The notes: generated by a model from the letters alone, not told the origin. Positions 23,457-34,630 are shown, counted from the first letter of the stretch. The stretch is DNA of 64,000 bases from Cladorhizidae sp. MBARI D1340-BT2 (GCA_028752905.1 JAQNBH010000005.1:2043725-2107724), one strand, 5' to 3'. Program-made: numbers and translations.

Positions 23457-24760
23457 TTATTCTTGGACATGAGTTTGCAATTGAGGGTACTCATCAAAAT
23501 GTAACATGGCATCCATACATGTTACTATATATTGATAAAGAGAGAGAAATAGTTCTAGACATTCATGCCTTTCTGTCCACCTAGTTTTACATAGACCCTT
23601 CAGTTTATGCACTCTATTTTCTGGAGGAAAAGTGTACAAAATTAACTCTAGAATCAGATTAAAATAGATTCATTTATGACATCAATTGTATTTCGAATAT
23701 CAGGCACAGAGTGGTACGAGCATGATTTTGCTACAGCCAAATTTAAAACGTGTGTACAAAGCAAGTGCATTCTTCTTCTTGATAAAAGCCGGAGTCCCTC
23801 TTCTTGTGCCAGCTATTGCTGAAGCTCCATCATATGACTGTCCTCTCATATCATCAACTTCAATACATGTACCATGCTTATTGAGAAGATCAATAATACC
23901 AGCAGCAATGTTTTCTCCAGTAGCCCTTTCGAGGTGGAGAAAGTCCAAAAGTATTTCATGGATATGTGGCTGAGCAACAAATCGGATACATTAAGACAAA
24001 ATTTCCTGATTTGCATGCTTGTGTCTGTGACCTTGTCAGTCATAACTAATATTTTGAGGTTTTTAATGGACTTAAAAGCTTTTCACGCAATAGATCTGCC
24101 ATAATACTGTATTGCTGGTTCTTCTCTCCTAGTTGAAGATGATCCCTTATTATTGGATCGTACTTGGCAACATATTCTAGCAAAGCTAGAAAGTTACCTC
24201 TATTTCCAGAAGGATTTGATGTCATGCTCTCTCTCTATGGCCTGCATGCTGCAAAATTTAACAGCATCAACAATAGCTGAGAGGATGTGTTTATTTCGGT
24301 TGGAGGTTGTGTTAAAGCATCTTGGTGATATTGAAAATCCCAATGATTAGTTAAATACCTATCATTTTTACCCCTGAAATTTTTGTCACTAGAATTCCCA
24401 AATAATCCTTCGTAATTTGTCCAAACAGTACACAATATTTACAGTAACCTCCTTCATGTGAGGGCAACCATTCGAACTCTTTTAGCCATGACTTCTGAAA
24501 TGCTTCTTTATCACTTCAAAGGTTGCAAACTTTGAATGTTTGCCTTCACTCTTCAAAAATTCATGTTTGTCACTATCTGACAAGGAACTGATTGGTATAC
24601 TACCAGAAGCAACAAGTCCAATATCATTGATACCTGTACTTCTACTTCCCATTTCCATGAAAGTAGCTTGCAAAGAACTAGCATCATTAGAATCTGAAGG
24701 AATGGACTGGCAGTTTCTTTAACACCTTCTTCAGGTCTCATGATAACCTCACATCCCACT
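23457..24760 (-). pseudogene. hAT transposase pseudogene (TTF-type zinc finger, DUF4371, hAT core)
   Basis: Read on the minus strand, recognisable pieces occur in the expected order but in different frames. Around 24,490-24,430 there is a TTF-like zinc-finger stretch (KSWLKEFEWL, then GGYCKYCVLFGQITKDY). Around 23,985-23,700 is a DUF4371 segment with LDFLHLERATGENIAAGI and DDMRGQSYDGASAIAG. At about 23,630-23,560 is LKGLCKTRWTERHECL, typical of the hAT core before the catalytic region. Frameshifts and stops separate the blocks, and the C-terminal dimerisation domain is missing, so no full transposase can be made. Function when intact: cut-and-paste transposition. Confidence 0.8.
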
Positions 24761-25208
24761 AAATCCAATTCAATATCTGAACTGGCATTGAGCAGGGCCA
24801 GAAATGCTACTTTTTGTTACCTGGTCCTGAAGTATCTCCAGAAGAAGAGAAAGAGCACTGATGTAGTCTCTTAGGTGACAAACTATTACTTATGGAATAG
24901 TCATGTTCAGAGCCAGAAGTAACTCCAAAGGATGACAAGGAACACTGATGTAGTCTCTTCATTTTTAGCCTCTGAGTTCTGATCTGCACATATATATTAA
25001 ACCCAATTGCCACAGCACATTCATCGTGTGGTTGCTAGCCTAAGACCACCAACCACATTGCACTCTACCCAACTATATTATACAGATTTGCTAGTCCTAC
25101 ATGCAAAAATGTTTTGTCCCTACACTAAATAGACCAAGAAAGTATTTAAGCTTGCACATGTAATGTGTTCATTAAAGAAAATAATTACATTTATAGACTG
25201 AAGGGCGT

Positions 25209-25906
25209 TTAAGGGGGTCCACTACCCAAAAAAAACAAAAAAAACACAACTTCTCTCTGCTTCAGAATTTTTATTTTAAATCCTGTATGGTGTGTACCTA
25301 TAGATAGACCTACCTTCTGGTGCTGTGCAATTTCTTGGTAGCATTTTCATTGTTTTTTGGTACCTGTTGACATCATACTTGCTTAAAATTAAAAACAGAG
25401 AATGTCATCTGTCATCTTGTAGCTCTCGTTGAGAGGAAACAGAATCTATATAATTTTTTCTGATTACTCCAAATATGAAGCAGGGAGAACCGTCCTTGGC
25501 CCAAAAAAAAAACTTTTTCGGGACAGGCATTTTAAGGACTAGTATAGTATTTCAATGGTGAACTGACCATACCATTAAAAAAACACCAAAAGTGGTATAC
25601 ATATACATACTAGAAAAATCAAGAATAGAGAGGGGAAGTTTGGTCTGTCCTATATAGGCTAGGGGGATGACCAGAATTACTTGTTTGCTTCCCTTGTCGG
25701 TCTCCGCGGCCATTGAAACTCACTATATATTACGTGAAGCGTCTTTTTCACAAATCGGGAGTACTCAAGTTAGTATAAGTCCAGAATGGAGCATCCAAAT
25801 CTTCTCCAATTTGTAAGGCAGCATCTTGCATGTACTGTCATCATATTTTGGGGGGAAACCAAAAAAAAACAAAAAAAATTTTTTTGAGGGTAGTGGACCC
25901 CCTTAA
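25209..25906. mobile_element. Nested nonautonomous DNA transposon with TTAA target duplication
   Basis: A perfect 15 bp terminal inverted repeat, GGGGGTCCACTACCC at 25213-25227 and GGGTAGTGGACCCCC at 25888-25902, is flanked on both sides by TTAA. The ~690 bp interior has no open frame of interest. TTAA duplications are typical of piggyBac and Kolobok elements. The GG terminus fits Kolobok-like ends better than piggyBac (CCY), but this is inference. It is inserted into the hAT element just inside that element's right end. Confidence 0.8.
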
Positions 25907-25941
25907 CCCCCCCCCTCCAAAAAACCCTGGATCTGCCCCCG

Positions 25942-26525
25942 AGTTCACTGCATTATATAAATCACATGGTCTTATACAAGATGGCTGCATGGACTCCTAT
26001 ATGTATATTGCATTATATAAATCACATAGTCTTAGACAAGATGGCTGCATGGATTCCTATAAGTTATGTAATGCACTCACCCTTGGACAAGATGGCTGCA
26101 TGGATTCCTATAAGTTGCATTATGTAATGCACTCACCCTTGGACAAGATGGCTGCATGGATTCTGCATTATGTAATGCACTCACCCTAGGACAAGATGGC
26201 TGCATGGATTCCTATAAGTTGCATTATGTAATGCACTCAACCCTTGGACAAGATGGCTGCATGGATTCCTATAAGTTGCATTATGTAATGCACTCAACCC
26301 TTGGACAAGATGGCTGCATGGATTCCTATAAGTTGCATTATGTAATGCACTCAACCCTTGGACAAGATGGCTGCATGGATTCCTATAAGTTGCATTATGT
26401 AATGCACTCACCCTTGGACAAGATGGCTGCATGGATTCCTATAAGTTGCATTATGTAATGCACTCAACACTCAACCCTTGGACAAGATGGCTGCATGGAT
26501 TTCTATTGCATTATATGATGCAGAG
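25942..26525. repeat. Minisatellite, right part of the YY1-like array
   Basis: Same family as 22,530-23,423: CTTGGACAAGATGGCTGCAT, then GGATTCCTATAAGTTGCATT and ATGTAATGCACTCA. Units here are more uniform than on the left of the transposon, which suggests recent homogenisation on this side. Confidence 0.9.
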
Positions 26526-27054
26526 CATTTTTGTTGTCCATGGTGGTGGTATTAGGGAGTGAGGGGCTTTTATTTCTCTTTAGACATTGTTGTCTCTGCC
26601 GTGAAAGTTTATGAATTGATTGCTTGATTAATAGAGGCGTGACATGTTTGTATAACAACATAAATTAATTGGTTTAGCAAAGAGAGTCGTCGGTGGGGAG
26701 TTGGGTGGAAAACTTGATACTACCTGCATGGAGATCTGTCTGCACATAATTATGCGTGTATAATGTATTCACTGACCTGAACCGGCCACCCGCCTGAAAT
26801 AGTGGGGCTTATGTAAACTGGGAATGATTGTCCTAGTGAAGAGAAAGGTCAAGAAAATGGCAGCAGATTCGAAACTGGAGAATTGCCTTTACAGGTGAGC
26901 GAGAATGGTCTGCATGAGTAAAGATGGTGGTGGGAAATATTGGAAATAGAAAGTTTGCTAAACTGGTAGTGATCATCTTGGTGAATCCAGAGATTATTGA
27001 ATATTTAAGCTGTTTCTTGCCTCGCCTTGCACTAGTTCAGGAACTGTAAGTAAA
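26526..27054. other. Unique DNA with dispersed repeat copy 1
   Basis: No gene recognised. Positions ~26,664-26,920 match the dispersed repeat also found at ~28,241 and ~43,439. The stretch after it leads into the 46 bp array. Confidence 0.6.
26664..26920 (+). repeat. Dispersed repeat, copy 1
   Basis: Shares with the two other copies an ordered set of blocks: ATTAATTGG, a GAG-AAG-GAG stretch, GGAGTTGGGTGGAAAACTTG, a GGGCTTRTGTAAAC block, GARAAARTG.CRGCAGATT and a GTGAGCGAGAA…CTGCATG end. No coding potential or inverted ends seen. It could be a SINE- or MITE-like family. Confidence 0.65.
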
Positions 27055-27895
27055 TATAACATAATATATACTCTCCTCATCTTCACTCACCAGTCAATGC
27101 CATAATATAATTATACTCTCCATTGCATCTCCCCCAGTCAATGCCATAATATAATTATACTCTCCATTGCATCTCCTCCAGTCAATGCCTTGCACATGAT
27201 ATATACTCTCCATTGCATCTCCTCCAGCCAATGCCTTGCACATAATATGTACTCTCCATTGCATCTCCCCCAGTTTATGTCATGCATATGATATATACTC
27301 TCCATTGCATCTCCTCCAGCCAATGCCTTGCACATAATATGTACTCTCCATTGCATCTCCTCCAGTCAATGCCTTGCACATAATATGTACTCTCCATTGC
27401 ATCTCCTCCAGTCAATGCCTTGCACATGATATGTACTCTCCATTGCATCTCCTCCAGTCAATGCCTTGCACATGATATATACTCTCCATTGCATCTCCCC
27501 CAGTTTATGTCATGCATATGATATATACTCTCAATTGCATCTCCTCCAGTCAATGCCTTGCACATAATATGTACTCTGCATTGCATCTCCCCCAGTCTAT
27601 GCCTTGCACATGATATATACTCTCCATTGCATCTCCCCCAGTTTATGTCATGCATATGATATATACTCTCCATTGCATCTCCTCCAGTCAATGCCTTGCA
27701 CATGATATATACTCTCCATTGCATCTCCTCCAGTCAATGCCTTGCACATGATATATACTCTCCATTGCATCTCCTCCAGCCAATGCCTTGCACATAATAT
27801 GTACTCTCCATTGCATCTCCTCCAGTCAATGCCTTGCACATGATATATACTCTCCATTGCATCTCCCCCAGTCTATGTCATGCATATGATGCATA
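27055..27895. repeat. Minisatellite, 46 bp unit, ~18 copies
   Basis: Units run TACTCTCCATTGCATCTCCT, then CCAGTCAATGCCTTGCACAT and GATATA, with CCCCCAGTTTATGTCATGCA variants forming alternate units. The sequence downstream of dispersed repeat copy 2 (CCACTCGATGCCTTGCATTC near 28,500) resembles one unit, so the array may have grown from the tail of that repeat. Confidence 0.93.
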
Positions 27896-28240
27896 TTAAT
27901 TTGTGTTCAATTGTAATCCTGAAGTTGAGCTGTTGCAGAAGTTTATTTTTGAATTTTACTTATATAATTGTGTTTTGCAAGCAAAGCAGCGTTGTGGTGT
28001 GCTCTGCTCTGCTGTGTGTTCTTGTGACCTCATCAAACCACCTGTGAAAATAGTGACTGGCCCTTCAAATATTTTGTACAAATATTACATTACTATATAC
28101 ATGCTGCAGTTAATATTGTGCTCGGCCTCCTCTGTTCAGAATTTTCCAACATAAGCTATTGATAACGGCTCCATGCCCATTGTTGAACTATACACACAGA
28201 GTGAACCCTACCACCTGCACATGCCAGCTACCACTAAATC

Positions 28241-28450
28241 ATTAATTGGTGAGCAAAGCGAGCCCTCACTGGGGGGAGTTGGATGAAAAACTTGGTTAGT
28301 GCTGTGCATGGCGATGTATGTGTTCACTAGTTACCTGCATAAAGTGGGCTTGTGTAAACCAGAAAAGGTTAGCATGATGAAGAGAAGGACCGAGAAAATG
28401 AGCAGATTTGAAGCTGGTTGAAAGAAAAATGATTACATAAACAGACTATA
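28241..28450 (+). repeat. Dispersed repeat, copy 2
   Basis: Same block order as copies 1 and 3, starting ATTAATTGGTGAGCAAAGCG and continuing with GTTGGATGAAAAACTTGG and GTGGGCTTGTGTAAACCAG. Clearly diverged from the others. Confidence 0.65.
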
Positions 28451-28641
28451 GGTAAATTAATTATGTTTTCTTCCTCCCTATCCATCACACCTCATCACCA
28501 CTCGATGCCTTGCATTCATTACTGGTAAAATAGTGAGAAGAATATCGTAACTACCGCTCTTTCCTTGGTGATCAGATCCTAATGTTTCTGTAAGCTGATT
28601 CATATTATACCAAAATGCAACTCATTTGTTAATTTTGAGAA

Positions 28642-28932
28642 TTGCATAAAATTACAAATTTAGGTGATCAATTATTTGCAACAAAGCAAAAGATTAAAAA
28701 AAGAAAACCCCCAACATGAAAGTAGCTTATAGAGTTGCTCATTTTAATCAGGGTGAGAATGGGCTTAAAGATAATTATGATGGAATAGTTCAAGTCAGAG
28801 AGAGAACTGAAGTGAAGGATATAAATGCTACCTACACACTACATTTGAGGCCTTAGGTTGACTGGCTCCAGAGAGAGGATTTTTTTTTGCCTTGAGAATT
28901 GACCTTCACCTAAATTTGTAATTTTATTGCAA
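28642..28932. mobile_element. Foldback / MITE-like element
   Basis: Arms of about 32 bp are inverted: TTGCATAAAATTACAAATTT followed by AGGTGATCAAT on the left, and ATTGACCTTCACCT followed by AAATTTGTAATTTTATTGCA on the right. They enclose about 225 bp without coding capacity. No target duplication was identified with confidence. Confidence 0.55.
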
Positions 28933-29514
28933 TATTTTATCTACAGTTATTTCAGGATTGTTCACATTTGTTTGGTCATAACGTTGTTCCTAGTTGCTAC
29001 TTTTAAAGCCTAAAATATCCTCTCAGCAAAGTTAATTACTAAATTAGGTAAAGATAATCACATCCATGACTATAATCCATGAGCACATTTGCTAGCAGCT
29101 GGTGCTTGTGCTCAACTACACTTATAGTCTGTGCCCGATATGATTCAAGCTGAAATTGGGTATCCAAACAGGTGTTAGATGTATAGCTATTTAGAACTAG
29201 ACATCACCACAGGGAATCAGTTCATAGAACTGTTGAGAGGTCAAAGTTACACTTTTTTGTTGCACCATCTTCTTGACATCACCACTTCCAATTTCCTTCC
29301 TGCAGCCCCTGCAGGCATTGTATCACTGAAACAATGCCTATTTGTAATGGACCAATCCAAATAGGGATGATGTTAGTGCTCAGAGAAAAGGACACTGAGG
29401 GAGTCATTCGTGCCAGGAGCGTGGGAGCAGCATAACGGCAAGTCCTGGCCAAAGTGACCATAAGGAGTGCTGTCCATGTTTTTGTGAAACAAATAGAATT
29501 CGCTCTGATAATTC

Positions 29515-29938
29515 AAAGGCATTGCAAAGTAGTGAGCCACCTGGAAACCTTCCCTGCTTGGCCTTCCCTGCCTGGCCTTCCCTGCCTGGCCTTCCCTGCC
29601 TGGCATTGCGAGGTAGTGAGCCACCTGGACACCCTCCCGGCTTGGCCTTCCCTGCCTGGCCTTCCCTGCCTGGCATTGCGAGGTAGTGAGCCACACCCTC
29701 CCTGCCTGGCATTGCGAGGTAGTGAGCCACCTGGACACCCTCCCTGCCTGGCATTGCGAGGTAGTGAGCCACACCCTCCCTGCATGGCATTGCGAGGTAG
29801 TGAGCCACCTGGACACCCTCCCTGCCTGGCATTGCGAGGTAGTGAGCCACACCCTCCCTGCATGGCATTGTGAGGTAGTGAGCCACACCCTCCCTGCCTG
29901 GCATTGCGAAGTAGTGAGCCACACCCTCCCTGCCTTTG
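29515..29938. repeat. Minisatellite built on a CCTGCCTGG / GAGGTAGTGAGCCAC unit
   Basis: Composite units: CTTCCCTGCCTGGC repeated alone on the left, then GGCATTGCGAGGTAGTGAGC followed by CACCTGGACACCCTCCCTGC, alternating with a shorter unit lacking CTGGACA. Overlapping frames on both strands are open only because of the repeat. Confidence 0.92.
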
Positions 29939-30127
29939 TCTTCATTCTGAATGTTTATTTTAATAGTTTACACACCCTCTTCTGTGGCAGAGAGTGATGG
30001 AAAGAAAAAAGGCTTTGTTGTCATGCATTCAGGACAAAGGTGTTTCAAGAGATGGTTGGACAGGTTAGAAATGATGAGCGGGGTATGAATGTAGCAGGTA
30101 GACTGGCATGTGTGGATTACCTTCCTG

Positions 30128-30609
30128 CAGTTTACCATCAGCAATGCAGTTCCAGTTTACCATCAGCAATGCAGTTCCAGTTTACCATCAGCAATGCAGT
30201 TCCAGTTTACCATCAGCAATGCAGTTCCAGTTTACCATCAGCAATGCAGTTCCAGTTTACCATCAGCAATGCAGTTCCAGTTTACCATCAGCAATGCAGT
30301 TCCAGTTTACCATCAGCAATGCAGTTCCAGTTTACCATCAACAATGCAGTTCCAGTTTACAATCAGCAATGCAGTTCCAGTTTACCATCAGCAATGCAGT
30401 TCCAGTTTACCATCAGCAATGCAGTTCCAGTTTACCATCAGCAATGCAGTTCCAGTTTACCATCAGCAATGCAGTTCCAGTTTACCATCAACAATGCAGT
30501 TCCAGTTTACAATCAGCAATGCAGTTCCAGTTTACAATCAGCAATGCAGTTCCAGTTTACCATCAGCAATGCAGTTCCAGTTTACCATCAGCAATGCAGT
30601 TCCAGTTTT
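30128..30609. repeat. Minisatellite, 25 bp unit, ~19 copies
   Basis: Very homogeneous units of TTTACCATCAGCAATG plus CAGTTCCAG, with ACC/AAT and CAGC/CAAC variants repeating in the same order in two blocks. All three plus-strand frames are open across it, as expected for a 25 bp unit without stops. Not a gene. Confidence 0.95.
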
Positions 30610-30789
30610 AGGGCTGGATGACAGATGCCACACACTCATAGAAACAGGCACCACCAAGACACCTAAAACAGGAAGCCCTGAACAAGAAGTTAAAACTGCA
30701 GCATTTCTGAGTTGCCACATACATTGAAGAGGATGATGCTGAGCAAATGGCAGTGGGGACCTACTAGAAAAGATGCAAGAGCACCTACA

Positions 30790-31080
30790 AAATAATGAAT
30801 GCCAGGCCTATAGTATGGTGTGCATATGAAGAAGAAAATACAGGAGCACTTTGGCAATCATTATATCACTGCTGAATGGAAGACAAAATGTGATTACCTC
30901 ATTCAACTGCCAGCTCTACCCCGTGGGTTTTCCATAAACAGTCAAAACATGACACATCTGAAAATGAGAAACTGAAAATAATAGGGACTGCTGCTAATCA
31001 TCTCGTCAATCTTGGAAGGAGATTTGGAGCCTTAACTCACCACAAATGCAACAGAATTTTTCCTTCCCTGCATTTTAGAG
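30790..31080 (+). pseudogene. Decayed fragment of a CXC-family mobile-element protein, N-terminal part (tentative)
   Basis: Across several frames, short segments occur in an order I associate with large uncharacterised invertebrate proteins that end in a CXC domain: KKIQEHFGNHYITA, then GRQNVIT, then ENEKLKIIGTAANHLVNLGR. Multiple stops and frameshifts are present. The assignment rests on family memory and is weak. It is supported by the nearby CXC fragment on the opposite strand at 31,413-31,730. Confidence 0.35.
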
Positions 31081-31412
31081 AGGTCTCTATACCAACATAT
31101 TAAAAATGCACTCGAATGCACCTTGGGGGAAAAATATTAAATCTAACATGGCTGCCAGAATTCCCGAAGACAACCTTTTTGGCCATATAATAAGCCATAT
31201 TATAATAAGTACTAAGCAAGCTATTATAAGTTTATAATGTTCTCTTAAGCAAAGATAAAATAATTTACATAGACACTTTCCCATATAGTTGACCAATTTC
31301 CTGGGAATGACTTAGGATTATGCTTTGGAGGCAACTTTCTCAAAAAATAATTATCCTTGATCAATACTGTGGTCATAAATTTGTTACAAATTTGTGATCA
31401 ATTTATGACTCA

Positions 31413-31730
31413 TTACCGATAACCAACCACAAGGCTTAGACATTTTACCATATGCATATAACATTTGTCTGTGTATAATATGCCTCTCCACTTTTGACAA
31501 GATTTGTAATCATTTATCCTCGGATAAAATGTTGATGTATATCTCTCAGAGTCTTCTTTATCAACAGCTACCATATTGGCACACATGCCCCGGCATTCTC
31601 CACATGCAGGAGAACAGTCGAGATCTGCCTTGCGACAGCAGCACCTCATTGTGAGCAGCCTGTCTTGCAGGAGCATCTGATGACTTCCAGTAAGGCCTTG
31701 GGTGCTGCTACACCATGTCTGTCATTACTG
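31413..31730 (-). pseudogene. CXC-domain (tesmin/TSO1-like cysteine pattern) protein fragment
   Basis: On the minus strand the order is IPVMTDM, then APKALLEVIRCSCKTGCS, then after a frameshift MRCCCRKADLDCSPACGECR and GMCANM. The cysteine spacing resembles the C-terminal CXC-like domain of large invertebrate proteins of probable mobile-element origin. At least two frame changes show that it is broken. No splice sites restore the frame. Confidence 0.6.
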
Positions 31731-31994
31731 GAATGAGACACTTTCCAACCCCAGTCAGTGGACGATAGATCAATTCTTCTCCACGTCTGCACTGAGTGGT
31801 AAACTCAGAAGCTGTGGTGCCAGGCTTCTGCAGATGTTCAATTGTAGCAAGTCTGTTGTTGAACACTTCTGTCTGGAGATTAAAGACTGCCCTGTTTCTA
31901 AGTTGCTTTGGAGAAACACCTTTGCCAATGCCAGACTCTTGAAGATGTGTCACATCCTAACAAGGCACAGGCAAAGAGGATGTTCCCACAGACG

Positions 31995-32278
31995 TGCTTG
32001 AGAGCTTTACATTCCAGCAGCGTGGTAACTTGCGTGGCCCTGCTGTACCTGAGCTTTACATTCCAGCAGCGTGGTAACTTGCATGTCCCTGCTGTGACAT
32101 TCCAGCAGCATGGTAACTTGCATAGCTCTGCTGTGGCTGAGCTTTACATTCCAGGAACATGGTAACTTGCATGGTCCTGCTGTGGCTGAGCTTTACATTC
32201 CAGCAACATGGTAACTTGCATGGTCCTGCTGTGGCTGAGCTTTACATTCCAGCAGCGTGGTAACTTGCGTGTCCCCTT
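31995..32278. repeat. Minisatellite, ~49 bp unit, ~6 copies
   Basis: Units: GAGCTTTACATTCCAGCAGC, then GTGGTAACTTGCATGGTCCT and GCTGTGGCT. One unit is shortened (GACATTCCAGCAGCATGG). Confidence 0.92.
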
Positions 32279-33190
32279 CAGGAAATCAGCCCAATGCCAA
32301 GAGGAGGAGGGTCCTGCCTTGGATGTTTCTGCATGCATCTTCTGACAACATATGCCTCTAGAGATATTTTATATATCATTGGAAAGCACATAGAACAAGC
32401 AACAATTTGAGCATAACATTATCTACACAAACCAATTATTAAAAAAGTTATGGGCAGTCAAAGTCAACAGACATTGTTTTTTTACCAGTTTGTAGTGAAC
32501 TACCCCCTAAGCATTTAATTAATTAATTAAGTCATAGATAGATATGGACCGTAATAGGGCTCAGGCCCAAAGGTCAATTTTGGGGGAGTATATAAAATGT
32601 TGTTAAATGGTAAATTTCAGCCAATATTAGCCCCATCCCCAACACCCAGCATGCCTTGAATCCTTCGGTAAGGTAGTAAATAGGTGACCTCAAAACTGTA
32701 GAAAGTGGGGAAAACCCCTGGAAAATTCCTGTTGCTTTCCCTTAAATAAATAACTTGCATATATCTTCATAAAAACTCAAAGATCGCAAAATGTTCCAAG
32801 GCATGTCCAAGACTAATCTGTTTCTTAATAAAGCCATTTGGTAAGGATTATCTGCTGAGAAACCCACATGATGTATTATAAATCAGTGGTTAGTGTACTG
32901 AGGGATGTGGTGTCAGAGAGGGATGGTTGTCATGCTTTAGGGGTTGCGCCAAGAGGGCCCAGGTTTTGGTGAGGAGGCCCCAGTGTTGATGTAGGGCCAG
33001 GATGGTTGTGCACAAAAGTGGTGTTAGTCTAGGACAGTTGTCATACCGCCAAAGGCTGGGTCAGGACGGGGGAAGGAGCAAGTCTGTATGTGGAAACAGT
33101 GCAGTTATGGATGGTGTGGATGCAGACCCATCAAGGTGGTGGTGATTCGAAGGATTATCAGGCCAGTGATGGATAGGACTCAGGTGACTA
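32279..33190. other. Unique DNA, nothing recognised
   Basis: No convincing open frame or element. A 22 bp block at 32559-32580 recurs exactly at 33592-33613. A short (ATTA)n run lies at ~32,514-32,530. Confidence 0.5.
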
Positions 33191-33194
33191 ACGT

Positions 33195-33545
33195 GTGGCA
33201 AATACTAGAAAATGTCTAGGGGTAGATAGGATAGTACTGGAGGGCTCTGTGTCTAGGTGGTAGATAGCAGGGCTCTGTGTCTAGGAGGTAGATAGGACAG
33301 TACTGGGGGGCTCTGTGTCTAGGGGTAGATAGGACAGTACTGGAGGGCTCTATGTCTAGGAGGTAGATAGGACAGTACTGGAGGGCTCTGTGTCTAGGGG
33401 GTAGATAGGACAGTAATGGAGGGCTCTGTGTCTAGGAGGTAGATAGGACAGTACTGGGGGGCTCTGTGTCTAGGGGGTAGATAGGAGAGTACTGGAGGGC
33501 TCTGTGTCTAGGAGGTAGATAGGAGAGTACTGGAGGGCTCTCTCT
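33195..33545. repeat. Minisatellite, ~38 bp unit, ~9 copies
   Basis: Units: GGTAGATAGGACAGTACTGG then AGGGCTCTGTGTCTAGGA, with AGGAG/GGGGG variants and one shortened unit. Confidence 0.93.
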
Positions 33546-33614
33546 ATTCTACCTGCAGGTAAGGTGTGAACTTTTTTTTACACTGGGTAGTGCTCAGGCC
33601 CAAAGGTCAATTTG

Positions 33615-33805
33615 GGGAATAGGTGAGGGGTAAGGAGGAGTAGAGGACTATTTATGACTGCCTTGGGGGGTAAGGAGGAGTAGAGGAGTTCATACTATTT
33701 ATGGCTGCCTTGGGGGGTATGGAGGAGTAGAGTATTTATGACTGCCTTGGGGGGTTAGGAGGAGTAGAGGAGTTCATAACTATTTATGACTGCCTTGGAT
33801 GATTT
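33615..33805. repeat. Minisatellite, ~45-55 bp unit, 4 copies
   Basis: Units: GGGGTAAGGAGGAGTAGAGG, then AGTTCATACTATTTATGACT and GCCTTGG, with internal deletions. Confidence 0.85.
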
Positions 33806-34299
33806 TTGTTGGGGACAGGTAGCTGCTGGAGTGTCAGGGTTCAAGTGGAGGTCACTTGCTCTAGCTGCCTAGCAGGATGTGGAGTATGGCAGCTGCACAT
33901 GGTTGGCAGTGTAGTTACATAGTGGTGATGGGGTATGGGAAAGGATCCTGGTAAGCCATCCATATAGAGAGTTGATCCGCAGGTGGGTGCAAGTCCATGA
34001 CAGGAACTGGGAGTAGGAAATTGTGTGAGCAAGCAGCCTGGACTTTCAAGGAATTTTGTCACGTAGAGAAGGGTGGAGTGATGGGGGCATCAGATATTCC
34101 CTCTATGGCCGCCCTGCACTTAGCAAACAAATAATCAGCATGTAATGGTTATATTGTAGCTCCTGAATATCTTCGGAGGATCATCGCTCATTTCTAGTCC
34201 ATCCACCTTTTCAAGGTGTTGTCTAAATAGAATAAACAACAAACAAACAAAAACAAAAACAAAGAAATGATTAGAAGTTTCCACTCTGCCTATAGTTTA
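33806..34299. other. Unique DNA, nothing recognised
   Basis: No motif-bearing open frame. An AAC/AAAC-rich microsatellite-like stretch lies at ~34,228-34,262. Confidence 0.5.
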
Positions 34300-34630
34300 C
34301 AGGGTGTAATAGTGCTTGCAGAAGTATAAGAGTCCTTGCAAGGGGGTTGGTACAATGGTTTGGTACAATGGTGCTTGCAGGGGAATATAATAATGCTTGC
34401 AGGGGAGTGTAGTAGTGTTTGCAAGGGTGAAATAGTGCTTGAGGGGTTGTAGTAATGCTTGCAAGGGTGAAATAGTGCTTGAGGGGGTGTAGTAAAGCTT
34501 GCAAGGGTGTAATAGTGTTTGAGGGGGTGTAGTAATGCTTGCAAGGGTGTAATAGTGCTTGATGGGGTGTAGTAATGCTTGCAAAGGTGTAATAGTACTT
34601 GAGGGGGTGTAATAGTGCTTGAAAGGGAAG
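34300..34630. repeat. Minisatellite, ~40 bp double unit
   Basis: Two alternating ~20 bp halves, GGGGTGTAGTAATGCTTGCA and AGGGTGTAATAGTGCTTGAG, i.e. a dimeric unit. Minus-strand open frames here are repeat translations. Confidence 0.9.

Larger units (their letters stand above)
23424..25941 (-). mobile_element. Decayed hAT-superfamily transposon (TTF zinc finger / DUF4371 class)
   Basis: The ends form an imperfect terminal inverted repeat: CAGGGGCAGATC at 23424-23435, and GATCTGCCCCCG at 25930-25941, which reads CGGGGGCAGATC on the other strand. Both ends also share a G8-9/TTA block further inside. The interior carries transposase fragments on the minus strand. The flanks belong to one minisatellite family, so the element inserted into an existing array. 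No clean 8 bp target duplication is visible (left flank ATAAGTAC, right flank AGTTCACT; only an imperfect AGTAC/AGTTC match). Confidence 0.8.
27896..29510. other. Non-repetitive stretch without a recognised gene
   Basis: Contains dispersed repeat copy 2 (~28,241-28,450) and a foldback pair (28,642-28,932). The open stretch at 27,903-28,154 shows no family motif or splice context. Otherwise nothing recognised. Confidence 0.55.
30610..31994. other. Non-repetitive stretch with mobile-element debris
   Basis: Holds the two fragments listed separately. The stretch 31,080-31,410 is AT-rich and shows nothing recognisable. Confidence 0.5.

Noticed and set aside
30040..30727. Three overlapping plus-strand frames of ~170-205 codons (QFTISNAVPVYHQQCSSSLP repeats)
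   Set aside because: All three frames are open because the 25 bp unit has no stop in any frame. The flanking parts show no recognisable domain.
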